The notes under the pieces: generated by a model
Told to the model about the DNA's origin: nothing
Databases searched by the model: none
The model's input: only the letters and a program-made list of their open reading frames with translations
Shown here: positions 40,728 to 51,847 of the stretch, in pieces
Layout: the number at the start of each line of letters is the position of its first letter
Position numbering within the stretch: position 1 is the first letter of the stretch
Source: Sphingobacteriales bacterium
Lineage (GTDB): Bacteria > Bacteroidota > Bacteroidia > UKL13-3
Direction: 5' to 3'
Length of the DNA stretch: 64,000 nucleotides
Assembly (NCBI GenBank): GCA_021299635.1
Contig: JAJTFA010000001.1
Coordinates: forward strand, 533,842 to 597,841
Program-made: the position numbers and the translations under genes

Positions 40728-43700
40728 ATAGCAAAATATGCAGCCTTGGTTTTTTTTACCTTGCTGGGCATTTTACTTTTGGGTATGTGGCTGCTGTTTA
40801 ATAACAACTACGTTCAAAATAAAGTCACCGGCTATGTTACTGATTATTTAAGTGCGCAATTTAAAACAAAGATTCAAATAGGTCATATTTCCTATCATCC
40901 GCTTACGCAACTTAGTTTGGATCAGGTTTATTTTGGCGACCACAAAAACGATACACTCTTTTATGTAGAACACCTTAAGCTCAATATAGGCAGTTTTAAT
41001 GCCGACTCACTCAAACTAACTTTTACAGATGTTTTGGTTGATGGAGGCTTGTGTAAAATGGTAACCTACCCTGACAATAGTTTTAATATCGATGTTTTAT
41101 TTAACATCGTTTCTGCCGATAAGATTCCTGATACAGCCTCACTGCCATTTAGCCTTGTTTTTAATCAGGTGGCTTGCACGCATACCCGGTTCAGGCTCAT
41201 TGATTCAACCAGCGAATTGGGAGGTGAAGGCTTTAATGGTTTGGATGAGGATTTCTATGACGTAGCATTTGAAGCAACAAACTTCAGCATTATTGGCGAC
41301 TCTCTGAATCTGAATATCAAAAAACTTAGTTGTTTAGAGAAAGGTGGTGCACAAATTAAGCGTATGGATTGCCAAGCTATATTGGCCTCTTCGGGTATGT
41401 ATTTTAATGATTTGGATTTCGAGGCCAGATACAGTCATATCAAGGGAAATTTTTCTATGGCTTATAAAGATTGGGATATGGCAGATTTTAACTATCGGGT
41501 TAACATGAAAGCCAATATCAAGGAAAGTAGGATTGATATGCGTGATGTGGCAGACTTTGCTCCTGCCCTGAAGGGCTGGAATCAGGTTGCATATTTAAGC
41601 GGAGATGTATCCGGAACAGTAAATCAATTAAGGGCAAAACGTATTGAACTCAGAACGGGAGATAAAACATATTTTAGAGGCAACGTAAACCTATCGGGTC
41701 TTCCGGAAATTGATGAAACATTTATGGAGGCAAAAGTGGAGCAAGTCATTTCAGACGGAACCGATATAGAGTATATCTGCCGTGAAGAACTGCCTGCCTT
41801 TATAGATAAGTTTGGCGAAATTAAATTTAAAGGAGCATTTACCGGTTTTGTAAAAGACTTTGTGGCGCATGGTAAATTCTCAACTGAAGCGGGCGATGTG
41901 CTTTCTGATTTTAATATCAAGCTAGCCGACTCAGTTATGCAATCAGCTTATAAGGGCAAGATAGAGCTTGATAATTTCAATGTGGGTAAGGTATTTGATA
42001 TGGAGCCAACACTTGGCCAGATTAAAATGCAAATAAATCTTGACGGAAAAGGTTTTGACCTTGAGCATATCGCTACCAATATTGGTTTGAATATAGATTA
42101 TGCAAAAGTTGCCGGATACCGATACAGTGCACTAAACACTAGCGGACGTTTTGATACGAAAAGGTTTAACGGCAATTTTGTAAGCAATGATCCAAATGCC
42201 CGCTTTGATATTTCAGGTGAAGTTGATCTTTCTGAAGATGAGCCTACCTTCAGGGGTAATGCAAATATGCAGTATATTAATCTAACCTCACTTGGGTTAA
42301 TTGATTCGGCAAATGTTACCCTAAAAGCTAAGCTCAATATCAATTTTGCATTTAAAGATCTGGATCATAATAACGGAAGTATAGCGGCCAATCAGATTGA
42401 ATTACTGAAAAACGGAAAAGACCTTGATTTGTCAATGTTCAGGTTATACACCGTTAGTCAGAAAAAAGAACGCATTATTGACCTTAAAACGGATTATGCC
42501 TCTTTAAATTTTAAAGGTGAATATTCATTTGACCAGTTGCCGGATAACTTCTATCATTTCATGCATCTGTTAGCCCCAGCGTATTTTAATAAAATAGTGC
42601 CTTTGCCGCAAAGGCAATTATTCAGCTATCAATTAAAAGTTGAAAAGGCAGCCATACTGAACGAATTGTTTATTCCTGATTTGCATATCAAAAAACTAGA
42701 GGCTAGGGGGCAAATTGATAGTGACAAGCAATCTATGGTGGCTGATCTTTCTGCCGATTTGCTGCATTATAATTTGATTAGTTTACATGAATTCCGCTTT
42801 CATTCAACCATAGAAAATGGTTCATTGGGAAAAGTTTCTTCAACCATCAGGGAGTTTAAAAACAATGATACACTTGTTTTTCACGAATTCTCCATGCATG
42901 GCAACCTTGCAAAAAACAAAGGCTTAATCAATTTGTATGTGTCCGATACCGGAGGAATTGCAACGGGTAATATTGTATCAGAGCTTTTATTTACTAAGGA
43001 CCAAATTCAATTAATGCTTGATTCCTCTTTTGTTGAGTTCAGAGATGCAACTTTTAATATTATGCAAAACGGTGAGTTAACCTATCGCAATCAGCATATC
43101 GATATTAAAAATATCAGAATAGCCGGGCCAAAGGAAGATATTCTTGTAAACGGATTTTATGAGACAGACGGGATTCATCTTATTAAAACAGAAATTAAAC
43201 GACTTGATCTAGAGCTAGTCAATACTTTCGACAGGACCCAAACAATCGCATTTAATGGAGAAACAGCAGGTACTATTGTTTTCAAAGGAAATACAGAGAA
43301 TAACAATATCGATGCTTTTCTGAATATAAATGAACTGATACTGGATAAGGATACCATTGGAGATCTTTCCTTTACTTCCGCATATGATGATAAGCAAAAA
43401 CGCCTGCTGCTATATACCCGATCGCTTTCAGGTAAGCTCAAGGAATTGGAGGCAGGTGGCTATATTGATATGCGTGCAGCGCCTTATGCACTTAAAATTA
43501 ATGTAGCCTTTGCTGAGTCTGATTTAAAATCATTTCAGGCATTTTTAAAAGAGCAGGTATTGATTACTACAGGAACGGTTCAGGCTAAATGTATCATTGA
43601 GGGCACAATCGATGATATTGAAATTAACGGCAAAATTGAGGTTGCAAATGTTGTGGCGCGTATCGAATATCTGAAATCAGTATATCGCTTTAATTCTGTT

Positions 43701-45098
43701 ATAAATTTTAATGGATCAGAAATTGAAATTCCTGCATTTGAAATGTATGATATAAATAACCGCAAAGCCATTATAGCAGGTAAAATTTTACACCACTCAT
43801 TTTCAAAATTTTCCTATGATATAAATATACATGATTTAAACAGATTTCAGTTGCTTAGCACAACTGCAAAGGATAACAACCTTTTTTATGGCATTGCTTA
43901 CGCCTCCGGTAATATTCATTTAAGCGGACCGCAAACAGAGTTGATGCTGGATGGAAACCTGAAGACAGAAAAAGGAACGGTGTTTAATATTCCACTTACT
44001 CAAGGAGAGAATGATGAGTCCACACTCATCAGCTTTGTAAATAGGGATACAAATATAACCATTGAGAATATGGTAAAACCGGTTAAGCTTTTTGGTTTTA
44101 TGATGAATATGATCGTAAATATAACCCCGGATGCAGAAATCAATATTGTGTTTGACGAGTTTAAAGGAGATAAGATATCAGGTGCAGGAGATGGTATGCT
44201 TAAGATGGAAATGACTAAACAAGGTTTGTTTAACATGTTTGGAGAGGTGAAAATTAGCAATGGTGAATACAAGTTTACGGCATTGGATTTTTTTACAAAG
44301 AAGTTTAACCTAAAGAAGGGAAGTGCCATTACATGGTCGGGAGATCCGCTTCAAGCCAGATTGGATATTACAGGCGCTTACAATGTACGAAGAACTTCGG
44401 TGGCCAATATCCTCACCACAGTTTCTGATGAGCAAAGAAAAGAAGCGCAAAATCAGCGTGTACCCGCAGAGTGCTTAATGTATATTAAAGGAAGCCTGCA
44501 GGAGCCGCAATATAAGTTCGACCTCGCCTTTACCGAAGTGCGCGGAATTCTGAGTTCATCAACAGTAAATGCACTGGAGAGCAGCCTGAATAGTTTGCGT
44601 GCTGAGCCTCAACAAATGGAGCAACAGGTAATTAATCTTATTCTGTTTGGTAATTTTTTACCACTTGGTGGCTCGCAACAGTTTGCAGGTAATTCCAGCC
44701 TGGCATCCGGTTTAAACAATACCCTTTCTGATATTGCATCTGCACAGGCCAGTAATTTTTTGGATCAGGTTATTCCTGGTCTTGATGTAAACATTGACTT
44801 GTCCAGAAACGATCAGCAAAATTTTCAGGCCATTATTTCTGCTTCAAAAAAATTGCTTGATGACAGGCTTGAAGTTCAGGGAAGTTTAAATTCAGTAAAT
44901 AACAATAATAACCTCATGACTCAATACAACCTAACTAAAGAAGGTAACCTGAAACTAAGGGCATACAGCCGAAGCATAACCGATCCTATATACAACAGGC
45001 CAATAAATACACAAGGCTTAGGTTTGTTTTACCGCAAAGAATTCGACAGCTTTTTTAAGCAGACATCAAAAGATACTTCAGCAGTATCGGTTAATTAG
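40716..45098 (+). CDS. tamB: Translocation/assembly module TamB (DUF490)
   Basis: Large AsmA/TamB-like repeats; C-term NLILFGNFLPLGG...NQRVPAECLMYIKGSLQEPQYKFDL. Confidence 0.9.
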   Translation: MVKQIAKYAALVFFTLLGILLLGMWLLFNNNYVQNKVTGYVTDYLSAQFKTKIQIGHISYHPLTQLSLDQVYFGDHKNDTLFYVEHLKLNIGSFNADSLKLTFTDVLVDGGLCKMVTYPDNSFNIDVLFNIVSADKIPDTASLPFSLVFNQVACTHTRFRLIDSTSELGGEGFNGLDEDFYDVAFEATNFSIIGDSLNLNIKKLSCLEKGGAQIKRMDCQAILASSGMYFNDLDFEARYSHIKGNFSMAYKDWDMADFNYRVNMKANIKESRIDMRDVADFAPALKGWNQVAYLSGDVSGTVNQLRAKRIELRTGDKTYFRGNVNLSGLPEIDETFMEAKVEQVISDGTDIEYICREELPAFIDKFGEIKFKGAFTGFVKDFVAHGKFSTEAGDVLSDFNIKLADSVMQSAYKGKIELDNFNVGKVFDMEPTLGQIKMQINLDGKGFDLEHIATNIGLNIDYAKVAGYRYSALNTSGRFDTKRFNGNFVSNDPNARFDISGEVDLSEDEPTFRGNANMQYINLTSLGLIDSANVTLKAKLNINFAFKDLDHNNGSIAANQIELLKNGKDLDLSMFRLYTVSQKKERIIDLKTDYASLNFKGEYSFDQLPDNFYHFMHLLAPAYFNKIVPLPQRQLFSYQLKVEKAAILNELFIPDLHIKKLEARGQIDSDKQSMVADLSADLLHYNLISLHEFRFHSTIENGSLGKVSSTIREFKNNDTLVFHEFSMHGNLAKNKGLINLYVSDTGGIATGNIVSELLFTKDQIQLMLDSSFVEFRDATFNIMQNGELTYRNQHIDIKNIRIAGPKEDILVNGFYETDGIHLIKTEIKRLDLELVNTFDRTQTIAFNGETAGTIVFKGNTENNNIDAFLNINELILDKDTIGDLSFTSAYDDKQKRLLLYTRSLSGKLKELEAGGYIDMRAAPYALKINVAFAESDLKSFQAFLKEQVLITTGTVQAKCIIEGTIDDIEINGKIEVANVVARIEYLKSVYRFNSVINFNGSEIEIPAFEMYDINNRKAIIAGKILHHSFSKFSYDINIHDLNRFQLLSTTAKDNNLFYGIAYASGNIHLSGPQTELMLDGNLKTEKGTVFNIPLTQGENDESTLISFVNRDTNITIENMVKPVKLFGFMMNMIVNITPDAEINIVFDEFKGDKISGAGDGMLKMEMTKQGLFNMFGEVKISNGEYKFTALDFFTKKFNLKKGSAITWSGDPLQARLDITGAYNVRRTSVANILTTVSDEQRKEAQNQRVPAECLMYIKGSLQEPQYKFDLAFTEVRGILSSSTVNALESSLNSLRAEPQQMEQQVINLILFGNFLPLGGSQQFAGNSSLASGLNNTLSDIASAQASNFLDQVIPGLDVNIDLSRNDQQNFQAIISASKKLLDDRLEVQGSLNSVNNNNNLMTQYNLTKEGNLKLRAYSRSITDPIYNRPINTQGLGLFYRKEFDSFFKQTSKDTSAVSVN

Positions 45099-45173
45099 GC
45101 AGGTGCAGGAGTTGTTGGCAAGCAGATAATTGGTTATGTTCGTATTTTACAACTAATGATTTAATAAAATAAT

Positions 45174-46130
45174 ATGGCTCATCAGGCAGGAATTCCATCT
45201 GTAGATTTATCAGACTTTTTATCAGGCGATGCAAACAAAAAAGCTGCATTTGTAAATGAACTAGGCAAAGCCTACGAAGAAATTGGTTTTGTGGCAGTGC
45301 GAGGCCACTTCTTGAGTGATGCCTTATCAGCAGAACTTTATAATCAGGTAAAGTCTTTTTATGATATGCCGCTTGACATAAAGAAGGCTTATGAAGTTGC
45401 AGGACTTGCCGGACAGCGCGGCTATACATCTTTTGGTAAAGAGCATGCCAAAGGGAGAACCGTTGGTGACTTAAAAGAGTTCTGGCAATTTGGTCAGTGG
45501 GTAGAGGATGGAGACTCTGTAAAAGCAGAGTATCCGGATAATGTTTCGGTAAATGAATTGCCTGAATTTAATAAGTTGGGCAAGGAAGCCTACAGACGAT
45601 TGGAGGAAACCGGTATGCACATGCTGCGAGCTATTGCCATTTATCTGGGCTTGGATGAATTTTATTTTGATGATAAAATACACAATGGCAACAGTATTCT
45701 CCGTGCCATTCATTATCCGCCAATTACGAACGAACCGCAGAGTGCTGTAAGAGCAGCAGAACACGAGGATATTAATTTAATTACCTTGCTAATGGGTGCC
45801 TCTGCCGAAGGTTTGGAAGTATTAAACAAGCAAAACCAATGGGTAGCTATCACTGCTTTGCCAGAGCAGTTGGTGGTAAATGTGGGTGATATGCTGCAAC
45901 GCTTAACCAACAATAAACTAAAATCAACCACACACCGCGTGGTGAATCCGCCAAAGGAAAAATGGGGAACATCACGTTATAGTATTCCGTTTTTTCTTCA
46001 TCCAAAATCAGATATGAAACTGGATTGCCTCTCCTCTTGTATTTCTGATGCCAACCCGCTGCAATATGAGCCTATTACAGCCGGTGCATATCTGGATGAA
46101 CGTTTGCGTGAAATTGGCCTCAAGAAATAA
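45174..46130 (+). CDS. Isopenicillin N synthase-family 2OG-Fe(II) oxygenase
   Basis: EHEDINLITLLMG, VNVGDMLQRLTNNKLKSTTHRVV. Confidence 0.92.
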   Translation: MAHQAGIPSVDLSDFLSGDANKKAAFVNELGKAYEEIGFVAVRGHFLSDALSAELYNQVKSFYDMPLDIKKAYEVAGLAGQRGYTSFGKEHAKGRTVGDLKEFWQFGQWVEDGDSVKAEYPDNVSVNELPEFNKLGKEAYRRLEETGMHMLRAIAIYLGLDEFYFDDKIHNGNSILRAIHYPPITNEPQSAVRAAEHEDINLITLLMGASAEGLEVLNKQNQWVAITALPEQLVVNVGDMLQRLTNNKLKSTTHRVVNPPKEKWGTSRYSIPFFLHPKSDMKLDCLSSCISDANPLQYEPITAGAYLDERLREIGLKK

Positions 46131-46141
46131 ATCCTTTACGG

Positions 46142-47614
46142 TTGTTTATGCAACCTGCCATTAAAAATATTCTTGCATTTTTATTCATAGCCTTGCTGGC
46201 TTATTTCAGTTTATTTCATCAGTTGGGAAAACTAAGTTTGCGCAACTGGGATGAGGCAAGCTATGCCCTCAATGCCTGGGAAATGCTGGAAACGGGTGAG
46301 TATATCAATTTGTATCAGTTTGGCAAAGCAGATTTCTATAATACCAAACCGCCTTTTGCAATTTGGTGCATGGCACTTTCTATGAAAGCAGGTGGCATTC
46401 ATGAAACGGCTTTGCGCCTGCCTGCTGCTTTCTTTGGTTTCCTTTCGGTTTGCTGGGTGTTTGTGTTTTGTCTATTTTATTTAAAAAACTATTGGGCAGG
46501 AGTATGGAGCGCCTGCATACTTATGACATCAAAGGGTTTTGTTGCTGAGCATGCTGCACGCACCGGTGATACCGATGCCATACTCGCTTTTTTTATTTTA
46601 TTTTATCTCACCATTTTCTATGCATTTATTATTAAGCAGAAGGCTCGTTACATCTGGCTGTGTGCCGCAGGTATGGTGCTTGCCTGTTTAACCAAAGGCA
46701 TAGCAGGTTTGCAGGGTTTGCCGGCTTTGGCTGTTTTGGCAGCGGTATTTAGTCAGTGGAAATCTTTATTAAACAGCAAGCATTTTTATGCAGCTATTCT
46801 TGTATTTATTTTTATTGTAGGTGGCTATTATCTATGGAGAGAGCTCAAGGCACCGGACTTTTTAAGTTATGTTATTAAATTTGAAATTGGCGGAAGATTA
46901 CACAGGCAAGAGTATTTAAATCCTGAATCAAGGGGATTCTTTTTCTATTTGCAAGAATTTTACTACAGCCAACGCTGGTGGCCATGGATTTTTTTACTGG
47001 TACTGTGGCCAATTGCACTTATAGTGGCACACAAAAATAAATCAAGCATGCAGTGGTGGTATCTTGTACTTGCCTTTTGCGGTTTGTACCTGGCAGCAGG
47101 TATTTCATCAACTAAAAACTTTTGGTATGATGTGCCATTGTATCCACTACTGGCATTGGTTACAGGTTATTGTGTAAGCGTTCTGTTTCAGCTAAACCAT
47201 GCCATCAGATATGTTTTTATGCTGCTTTTTGCTGCTACTTTTATTTATAGTTATGCAAACATTGTGAACCGCAACTTAAGTCAGCCTGATGATTTAAAGT
47301 ACAAATCATTTTTTAGTAGTATTCGGCAAAAAGATAGCAGCGCACTAACAATTGTGAATGCCGATTTTATTTTTCCTATCAACTTTTATCAGAAACTGGA
47401 TGCATACCGTGGTTTTACATCTTACCTTAAACATCCTGATGATTATTTTGTGCCGGGCGAGAAGATTATTGTATTTAAAGAGGAACGTGAGGCAGATATG
47501 AAGCGGAAGTATAGCTTAAAACTACTTATGGCCGATGAGGAGGCTAAACTATTTGCTGTAGTTTCAATCTTAAACGATTCTACATTTCACAAAACTGACA
47601 ATACCCCTCGTTAA
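46142..47614 (+). CDS. Glycosyltransferase family 39 / ArnT-like membrane protein
   Basis: WDEASYALNAWEMLETGEY, many TM segments. Confidence 0.88.
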   Translation: MFMQPAIKNILAFLFIALLAYFSLFHQLGKLSLRNWDEASYALNAWEMLETGEYINLYQFGKADFYNTKPPFAIWCMALSMKAGGIHETALRLPAAFFGFLSVCWVFVFCLFYLKNYWAGVWSACILMTSKGFVAEHAARTGDTDAILAFFILFYLTIFYAFIIKQKARYIWLCAAGMVLACLTKGIAGLQGLPALAVLAAVFSQWKSLLNSKHFYAAILVFIFIVGGYYLWRELKAPDFLSYVIKFEIGGRLHRQEYLNPESRGFFFYLQEFYYSQRWWPWIFLLVLWPIALIVAHKNKSSMQWWYLVLAFCGLYLAAGISSTKNFWYDVPLYPLLALVTGYCVSVLFQLNHAIRYVFMLLFAATFIYSYANIVNRNLSQPDDLKYKSFFSSIRQKDSSALTIVNADFIFPINFYQKLDAYRGFTSYLKHPDDYFVPGEKIIVFKEEREADMKRKYSLKLLMADEEAKLFAVVSILNDSTFHKTDNTPR

Positions 47615-47651
47615 TTTCATTTATAATTGTCTTTCAAAAGAAACCCACTTT

Positions 47652-49544
47652 ATGTATCCATTCCTAACTTTAAATTTTATGAGAAAAATTACCCTCTTGC
47701 TGTGTTTGTTGTTAATCGGAATCTTACAACTCCATGCGCAGCATGCCAAACGATTTAAACTACCTGCATATCGCACAGCACGCGAACGTGTATTAACACA
47801 GCAAAGCACACCTGTTAATGAGCAATTTGGCAAAGGTGGTTTTACCATGCCTGCCAATGTTCGTTTCCCCGGGGAGTTTGAAGAATCGCAAGCCATTGCC
47901 ATCTCATGGTCGTTTGATTATGATATGGATGGAAATGTAATTGGGGTAGATACATACTCCATTTACGGTTATATATCTGCACAGTGTGCAAAGTATATTT
48001 CAGATGAGTTACCCGTTTGGATACGGGTGCCTTTTGCTGCCGATACGCTTGCCATCAAAGCATTTATGAGCGATTTGGGATGGCCCCTCACCAAAAATTA
48101 TAGTTTTATTGTTGCTGAAGGTGACGACTGGTGGATACGTGACTATGGGCCAAACGGTATATACTACGGCAATCAGGATAATATTGCTTTTGTAGACCTC
48201 AAATATTATGACGGCAGGGATAAAGACAACCTCTATCCCAAAGTACTAGCACAGAAACTTGGCTATCCAAATTATGAGTCAACCATGTATGCCGAAGGAG
48301 GTAACCTGGTTTCCGATGGATTTGGCAAATTGTTTTATAGCCGCATGGTTACCGATTTTAATACAGCCAATGGTATTCATTTTCCTCGCTGGAGTTTTAA
48401 TCAGACCACAGATACCATGAAGAATCTGTTTAATGCCACGCAACCTATTAACCTGCCTTCACTCAAGTGTGACGGAGGCACGGAGCATATTGATTTATAT
48501 ATGAAACTAATTGATGAGCAAACCATGATTATGGCGCAATATCCGGCACAGGTAACTGCAGTTGATAAGCAAACCATAGAAGATAACTATCAAACCATTG
48601 CTGCTATGAAAAGCACCTACAACAGGCCTTTTCGTATTTACCGCATTCCCATGCCTACCAATGATGATGGTACTTATTCCACCACCTGCGAAAAAATAGA
48701 TTCAGATGCCAGAACGTTCATCAATGGCATTACTGCCAATACCATATTTATTTATCCTTCTTATTCCGATGATGTAGATGGCAATCAAGCACAAACCGAC
48801 TCGGTTACACAACTGTTTAAAAAACTGATGCCGGGTTATAAAATTATTCCTATCGACTCCAGGGCGATGACAACCGGAGGTGGTGCCATTCACTGCATTA
48901 CCATGCAAATACCGGTTGAAAACCCCGTGTTGTTCTGGCATCCCAGCATTGATGGCTTGCAACCCATTCAGCCTTCCTATCATGTTGTTTCCAAAATCAC
49001 CAACAAAAGCGGCATTAAAAAAGCAGTGTGTAAATGGCGTAAAAAGCTGGATGCAGGCTGGAGTGTGGTAAATCTAACCGATAGTGCAGGCTACTTTGTT
49101 GGCGATATAAACCCGGGTGCACTTACACCAAACGACTGGTTTATTTACTTTATAGAGGCCGAAACCAATAATGGTAAAAGGGCAACAAAACCCATGAATG
49201 GTCCGGAGGGTTATTATCAGGTTTATTTTACTCCCAATCCTGATACTCTTACCCTGGGTACTGAAGCGTTACGGATAACCCCAAAAAACCACTTGTTTGC
49301 CGCTTATCCAAATCCTTCGCAGCAAAAGGTTTATATCCCTTTTAATTTATTACAGCAAGCCGAAGTTACCTGTGAGATTCAGGATATAACTGGCAAGAAA
49401 ATGGCTGCATTTACCGAAAACTATACTGCAGGCATGCACCAGCGCGAGTTCAATGTGGCCGAATGGCCTGCAGGCATTTACTTTTATACCCTTTACATCA
49501 ATGGCGAAAAACTGGATACGCGCAAGCTATCTGTTTTAAAGTAA
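47652..49544 (+). CDS. Secreted agmatine deiminase/peptidylarginine deiminase family protein with T9SS sorting domain
   Basis: WWIRDYGPNGIYY, CDGGTEHIDLYMKL, TTGGGAIHCITMQIP; C-term AAYPNPSQQKVYIPF...GIYFYTLYINGEKLDTRKLSVLK. Confidence 0.88.
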   Translation: MYPFLTLNFMRKITLLLCLLLIGILQLHAQHAKRFKLPAYRTARERVLTQQSTPVNEQFGKGGFTMPANVRFPGEFEESQAIAISWSFDYDMDGNVIGVDTYSIYGYISAQCAKYISDELPVWIRVPFAADTLAIKAFMSDLGWPLTKNYSFIVAEGDDWWIRDYGPNGIYYGNQDNIAFVDLKYYDGRDKDNLYPKVLAQKLGYPNYESTMYAEGGNLVSDGFGKLFYSRMVTDFNTANGIHFPRWSFNQTTDTMKNLFNATQPINLPSLKCDGGTEHIDLYMKLIDEQTMIMAQYPAQVTAVDKQTIEDNYQTIAAMKSTYNRPFRIYRIPMPTNDDGTYSTTCEKIDSDARTFINGITANTIFIYPSYSDDVDGNQAQTDSVTQLFKKLMPGYKIIPIDSRAMTTGGGAIHCITMQIPVENPVLFWHPSIDGLQPIQPSYHVVSKITNKSGIKKAVCKWRKKLDAGWSVVNLTDSAGYFVGDINPGALTPNDWFIYFIEAETNNGKRATKPMNGPEGYYQVYFTPNPDTLTLGTEALRITPKNHLFAAYPNPSQQKVYIPFNLLQQAEVTCEIQDITGKKMAAFTENYTAGMHQREFNVAEWPAGIYFYTLYINGEKLDTRKLSVLK

Positions 49545-49571
49545 ACATATTCATTGCAACCTTAAGAGCAG

Positions 49572-49604
49572 CAGCTTTACCTTTTAGGTAAGGCTGTTTG
49601 TTTT
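49572..49604 (+). terminator. Rho-independent terminator after PAD-family gene
   Basis: CAGCTTTACCT TTT AGGTAAGGCTG + TTTGTTTT. Confidence 0.65.
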
Positions 49605-49645
49605 ATCGGCTTATTTTAAGCAAATTCACACCGTAAATATTTTGT

Positions 49646-51649
49646 ATGATTAAAATTTTTGTTTCTGTTTTATCTCTGGGTTTGTTTTTTCAAACCGCTT
49701 GTGCCGGCAATGCCGATAGTACATCCGTAAAACTTCTTAAGCCTGAGTCGCAACATGGTACTATTTTTCAAACTGTTACCCAGGCAGTAGCTTCTTATCA
49801 TTTTAGTAAGCCGCAAATTAATGATGCATTCTCTGCCAAGGCTTTTGAAAACTATCTGAATAATATTGACCCAACACGCCAGTACTTTTTGCAGAGCGAT
49901 ATTGATGCATTTGAAAAATATCGATACACCATAGATGATGCCGTTTTTACAGGAGATGTGTCGATGGCGTTTGAAATTTTTAATGTGTACCGCAAACGTT
50001 TGTATGACAGAATAGATTATGCGCTGGCCTTACTTAAAAACGATTTTGACTATACCGAGAACGATTCTTTTGAATTTCAGCGCGAGAAAGCACCCTGGTG
50101 TAATGATTTTGCTGAGCTTGATTTGTTGTGGAAACGTAAGATTAAATACGAATGTCTGGTGCTGCGCGCAACAGGAAAGGATTTTGCATCCTACAGTGAA
50201 ACCGTGCGTAAGCGCTATGAGAACCTGAAAAAGTTTGCCGATAAAACCAAAAATGAAGATGTATTTGGTTTGTATATGAACTCCTTGCTTGAGCTGGCCG
50301 ATCCGCATACCAATTATTACTCACCACGCAATGCCGAAGATTTTAACACCAGTATGAGCCTTTCTTTAGAAGGTATTGGTGCCACCCTGCAAACCGAAAA
50401 TGAATACACCAAAGTGCGCGAGGTGGTAAAAGGTGGTCCGGCTGATAAAAGTAAAAAAATATTTGCGGGTGATAAGATAATTGCCGTTGGTCAGGGTAAA
50501 GACAGTGATATGGTAAACGTGCTGGATTGGCGCATTGATGATGTGGTTTCGCTTATACGCGGCAAAAAGGGTACTACCGTGCGTCTGGAAATTATACCGG
50601 CTAAGGACCCTGCCAAAACCAAAATTATTGAAATTATACGCGATAAAATTGTGCTCGAAGACCAGTCGGCCAAAAGCAGTATAAAAACCATTACACGCAA
50701 CGGCAAAAAAATAAAGATAGGAGTGGTAAGTCTTCCTGCATTTTATGTTGATTTTGCTGCTGCCCAACGTGGCGACCCAAATTATAAGAGCACCACGCGC
50801 GATGTTGCCAAACTCATTGTTGAGTTAAAGAAAGAAAAAGTACAGGGACTCATTATTGATTTAAGAAACAATGGGGGAGGCTCCTTGCAGGAAGCTGTAG
50901 ACCTTACCGGTTTATTTATTAAAACCGGACCGGTGGTGCAGGTAAAAGATGTGAGCGAAAATGTAAAAACAGAAAATGATGACAATGAAGCTGTATTGTA
51001 TGATGGACCGCTTACTGTATTGGTAAACAGATTCAGTGCATCGGCCAGTGAGATTTTTGCCGGGGCTATACAGGATTATGGCAGGGGCATCGTTATGGGT
51101 GAGCGTACCTTTGGCAAAGGCACCGTGCAAAACATGGTTGATTTGGATAATTTTATCATGCTAAACGGCAAAAAAGCAGGACAGGTAAAGCTAACCATTG
51201 CCAAATTTTACCGTGTAACAGGCAGCAGCACCCAACACAAAGGTGTTACACCGGATATTGAATTTCCGGGCGTATTTAGCTCTGCAAAGTATGGCGAAGA
51301 AGCCAATGAATTTGCCCTGCCATGGGATCAGATAAGCAGCACAGCTTTTTTACCCGTGAATATGGTGAATGCAACGCGAGGTGATTTACTGGCTAAAACA
51401 GAAACACGTTTGCAAACCAATCCGGAGTATAAGTACTTACTGGAAGATATTGATTATGTGCACAAGGAAGAGCTGAAAAAATATGTAACCCTGAATGAGG
51501 CACGTTACAAGGCCAATACGGAGTTGCAGGATAAGCAAAAGAAACAACGTGAAGAAGAGCGCAAAAAGGTAAGGAAAGTTGCTACCCAGGCACCTGATTT
51601 AATATTGGAAGAGGCAGAAGAAACCCTTGCGGATATGATGGAGAAGTGA
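49646..51649 (+). CDS. Carboxy-terminal processing peptidase (Prc/Tsp, S41)
   Basis: PDZ, FSASASEIFAGAIQDYGRGIVMGERTFGKGTVQ. Confidence 0.95.
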   Translation: MIKIFVSVLSLGLFFQTACAGNADSTSVKLLKPESQHGTIFQTVTQAVASYHFSKPQINDAFSAKAFENYLNNIDPTRQYFLQSDIDAFEKYRYTIDDAVFTGDVSMAFEIFNVYRKRLYDRIDYALALLKNDFDYTENDSFEFQREKAPWCNDFAELDLLWKRKIKYECLVLRATGKDFASYSETVRKRYENLKKFADKTKNEDVFGLYMNSLLELADPHTNYYSPRNAEDFNTSMSLSLEGIGATLQTENEYTKVREVVKGGPADKSKKIFAGDKIIAVGQGKDSDMVNVLDWRIDDVVSLIRGKKGTTVRLEIIPAKDPAKTKIIEIIRDKIVLEDQSAKSSIKTITRNGKKIKIGVVSLPAFYVDFAAAQRGDPNYKSTTRDVAKLIVELKKEKVQGLIIDLRNNGGGSLQEAVDLTGLFIKTGPVVQVKDVSENVKTENDDNEAVLYDGPLTVLVNRFSASASEIFAGAIQDYGRGIVMGERTFGKGTVQNMVDLDNFIMLNGKKAGQVKLTIAKFYRVTGSSTQHKGVTPDIEFPGVFSSAKYGEEANEFALPWDQISSTAFLPVNMVNATRGDLLAKTETRLQTNPEYKYLLEDIDYVHKEELKKYVTLNEARYKANTELQDKQKKQREEERKKVRKVATQAPDLILEEAEETLADMMEK

Positions 51650-51672
51650 TAAAACTTCTTTTGAAAAACACT

Positions 51673-51807
51673 TCATATTGAGCGCAAGTAGTTTTGTGTA
51701 AACGAGTAAGATAACAAATTGGAATACCTAATTCCCTCTGGTCGGTTTGCCAAGGTGTCAAGAGCAATTTGTCTAATCTGTTCTGTTATTGAAATACTTT
51801 TTGCCAT
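51673..51807 (-). pseudogene. Truncated N-terminal remnant of a winged-helix protein
   Basis: MAKSISITEQIRQIALDTLANRPEGIRYSNL then premature divergence and stop (44 aa), directly downstream of the attC-like element. Confidence 0.55.
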
Positions 51808-51847
51808 TTCGTGTCTTGTTGTTTGTTATGTGTCGTCCTACAATTGG

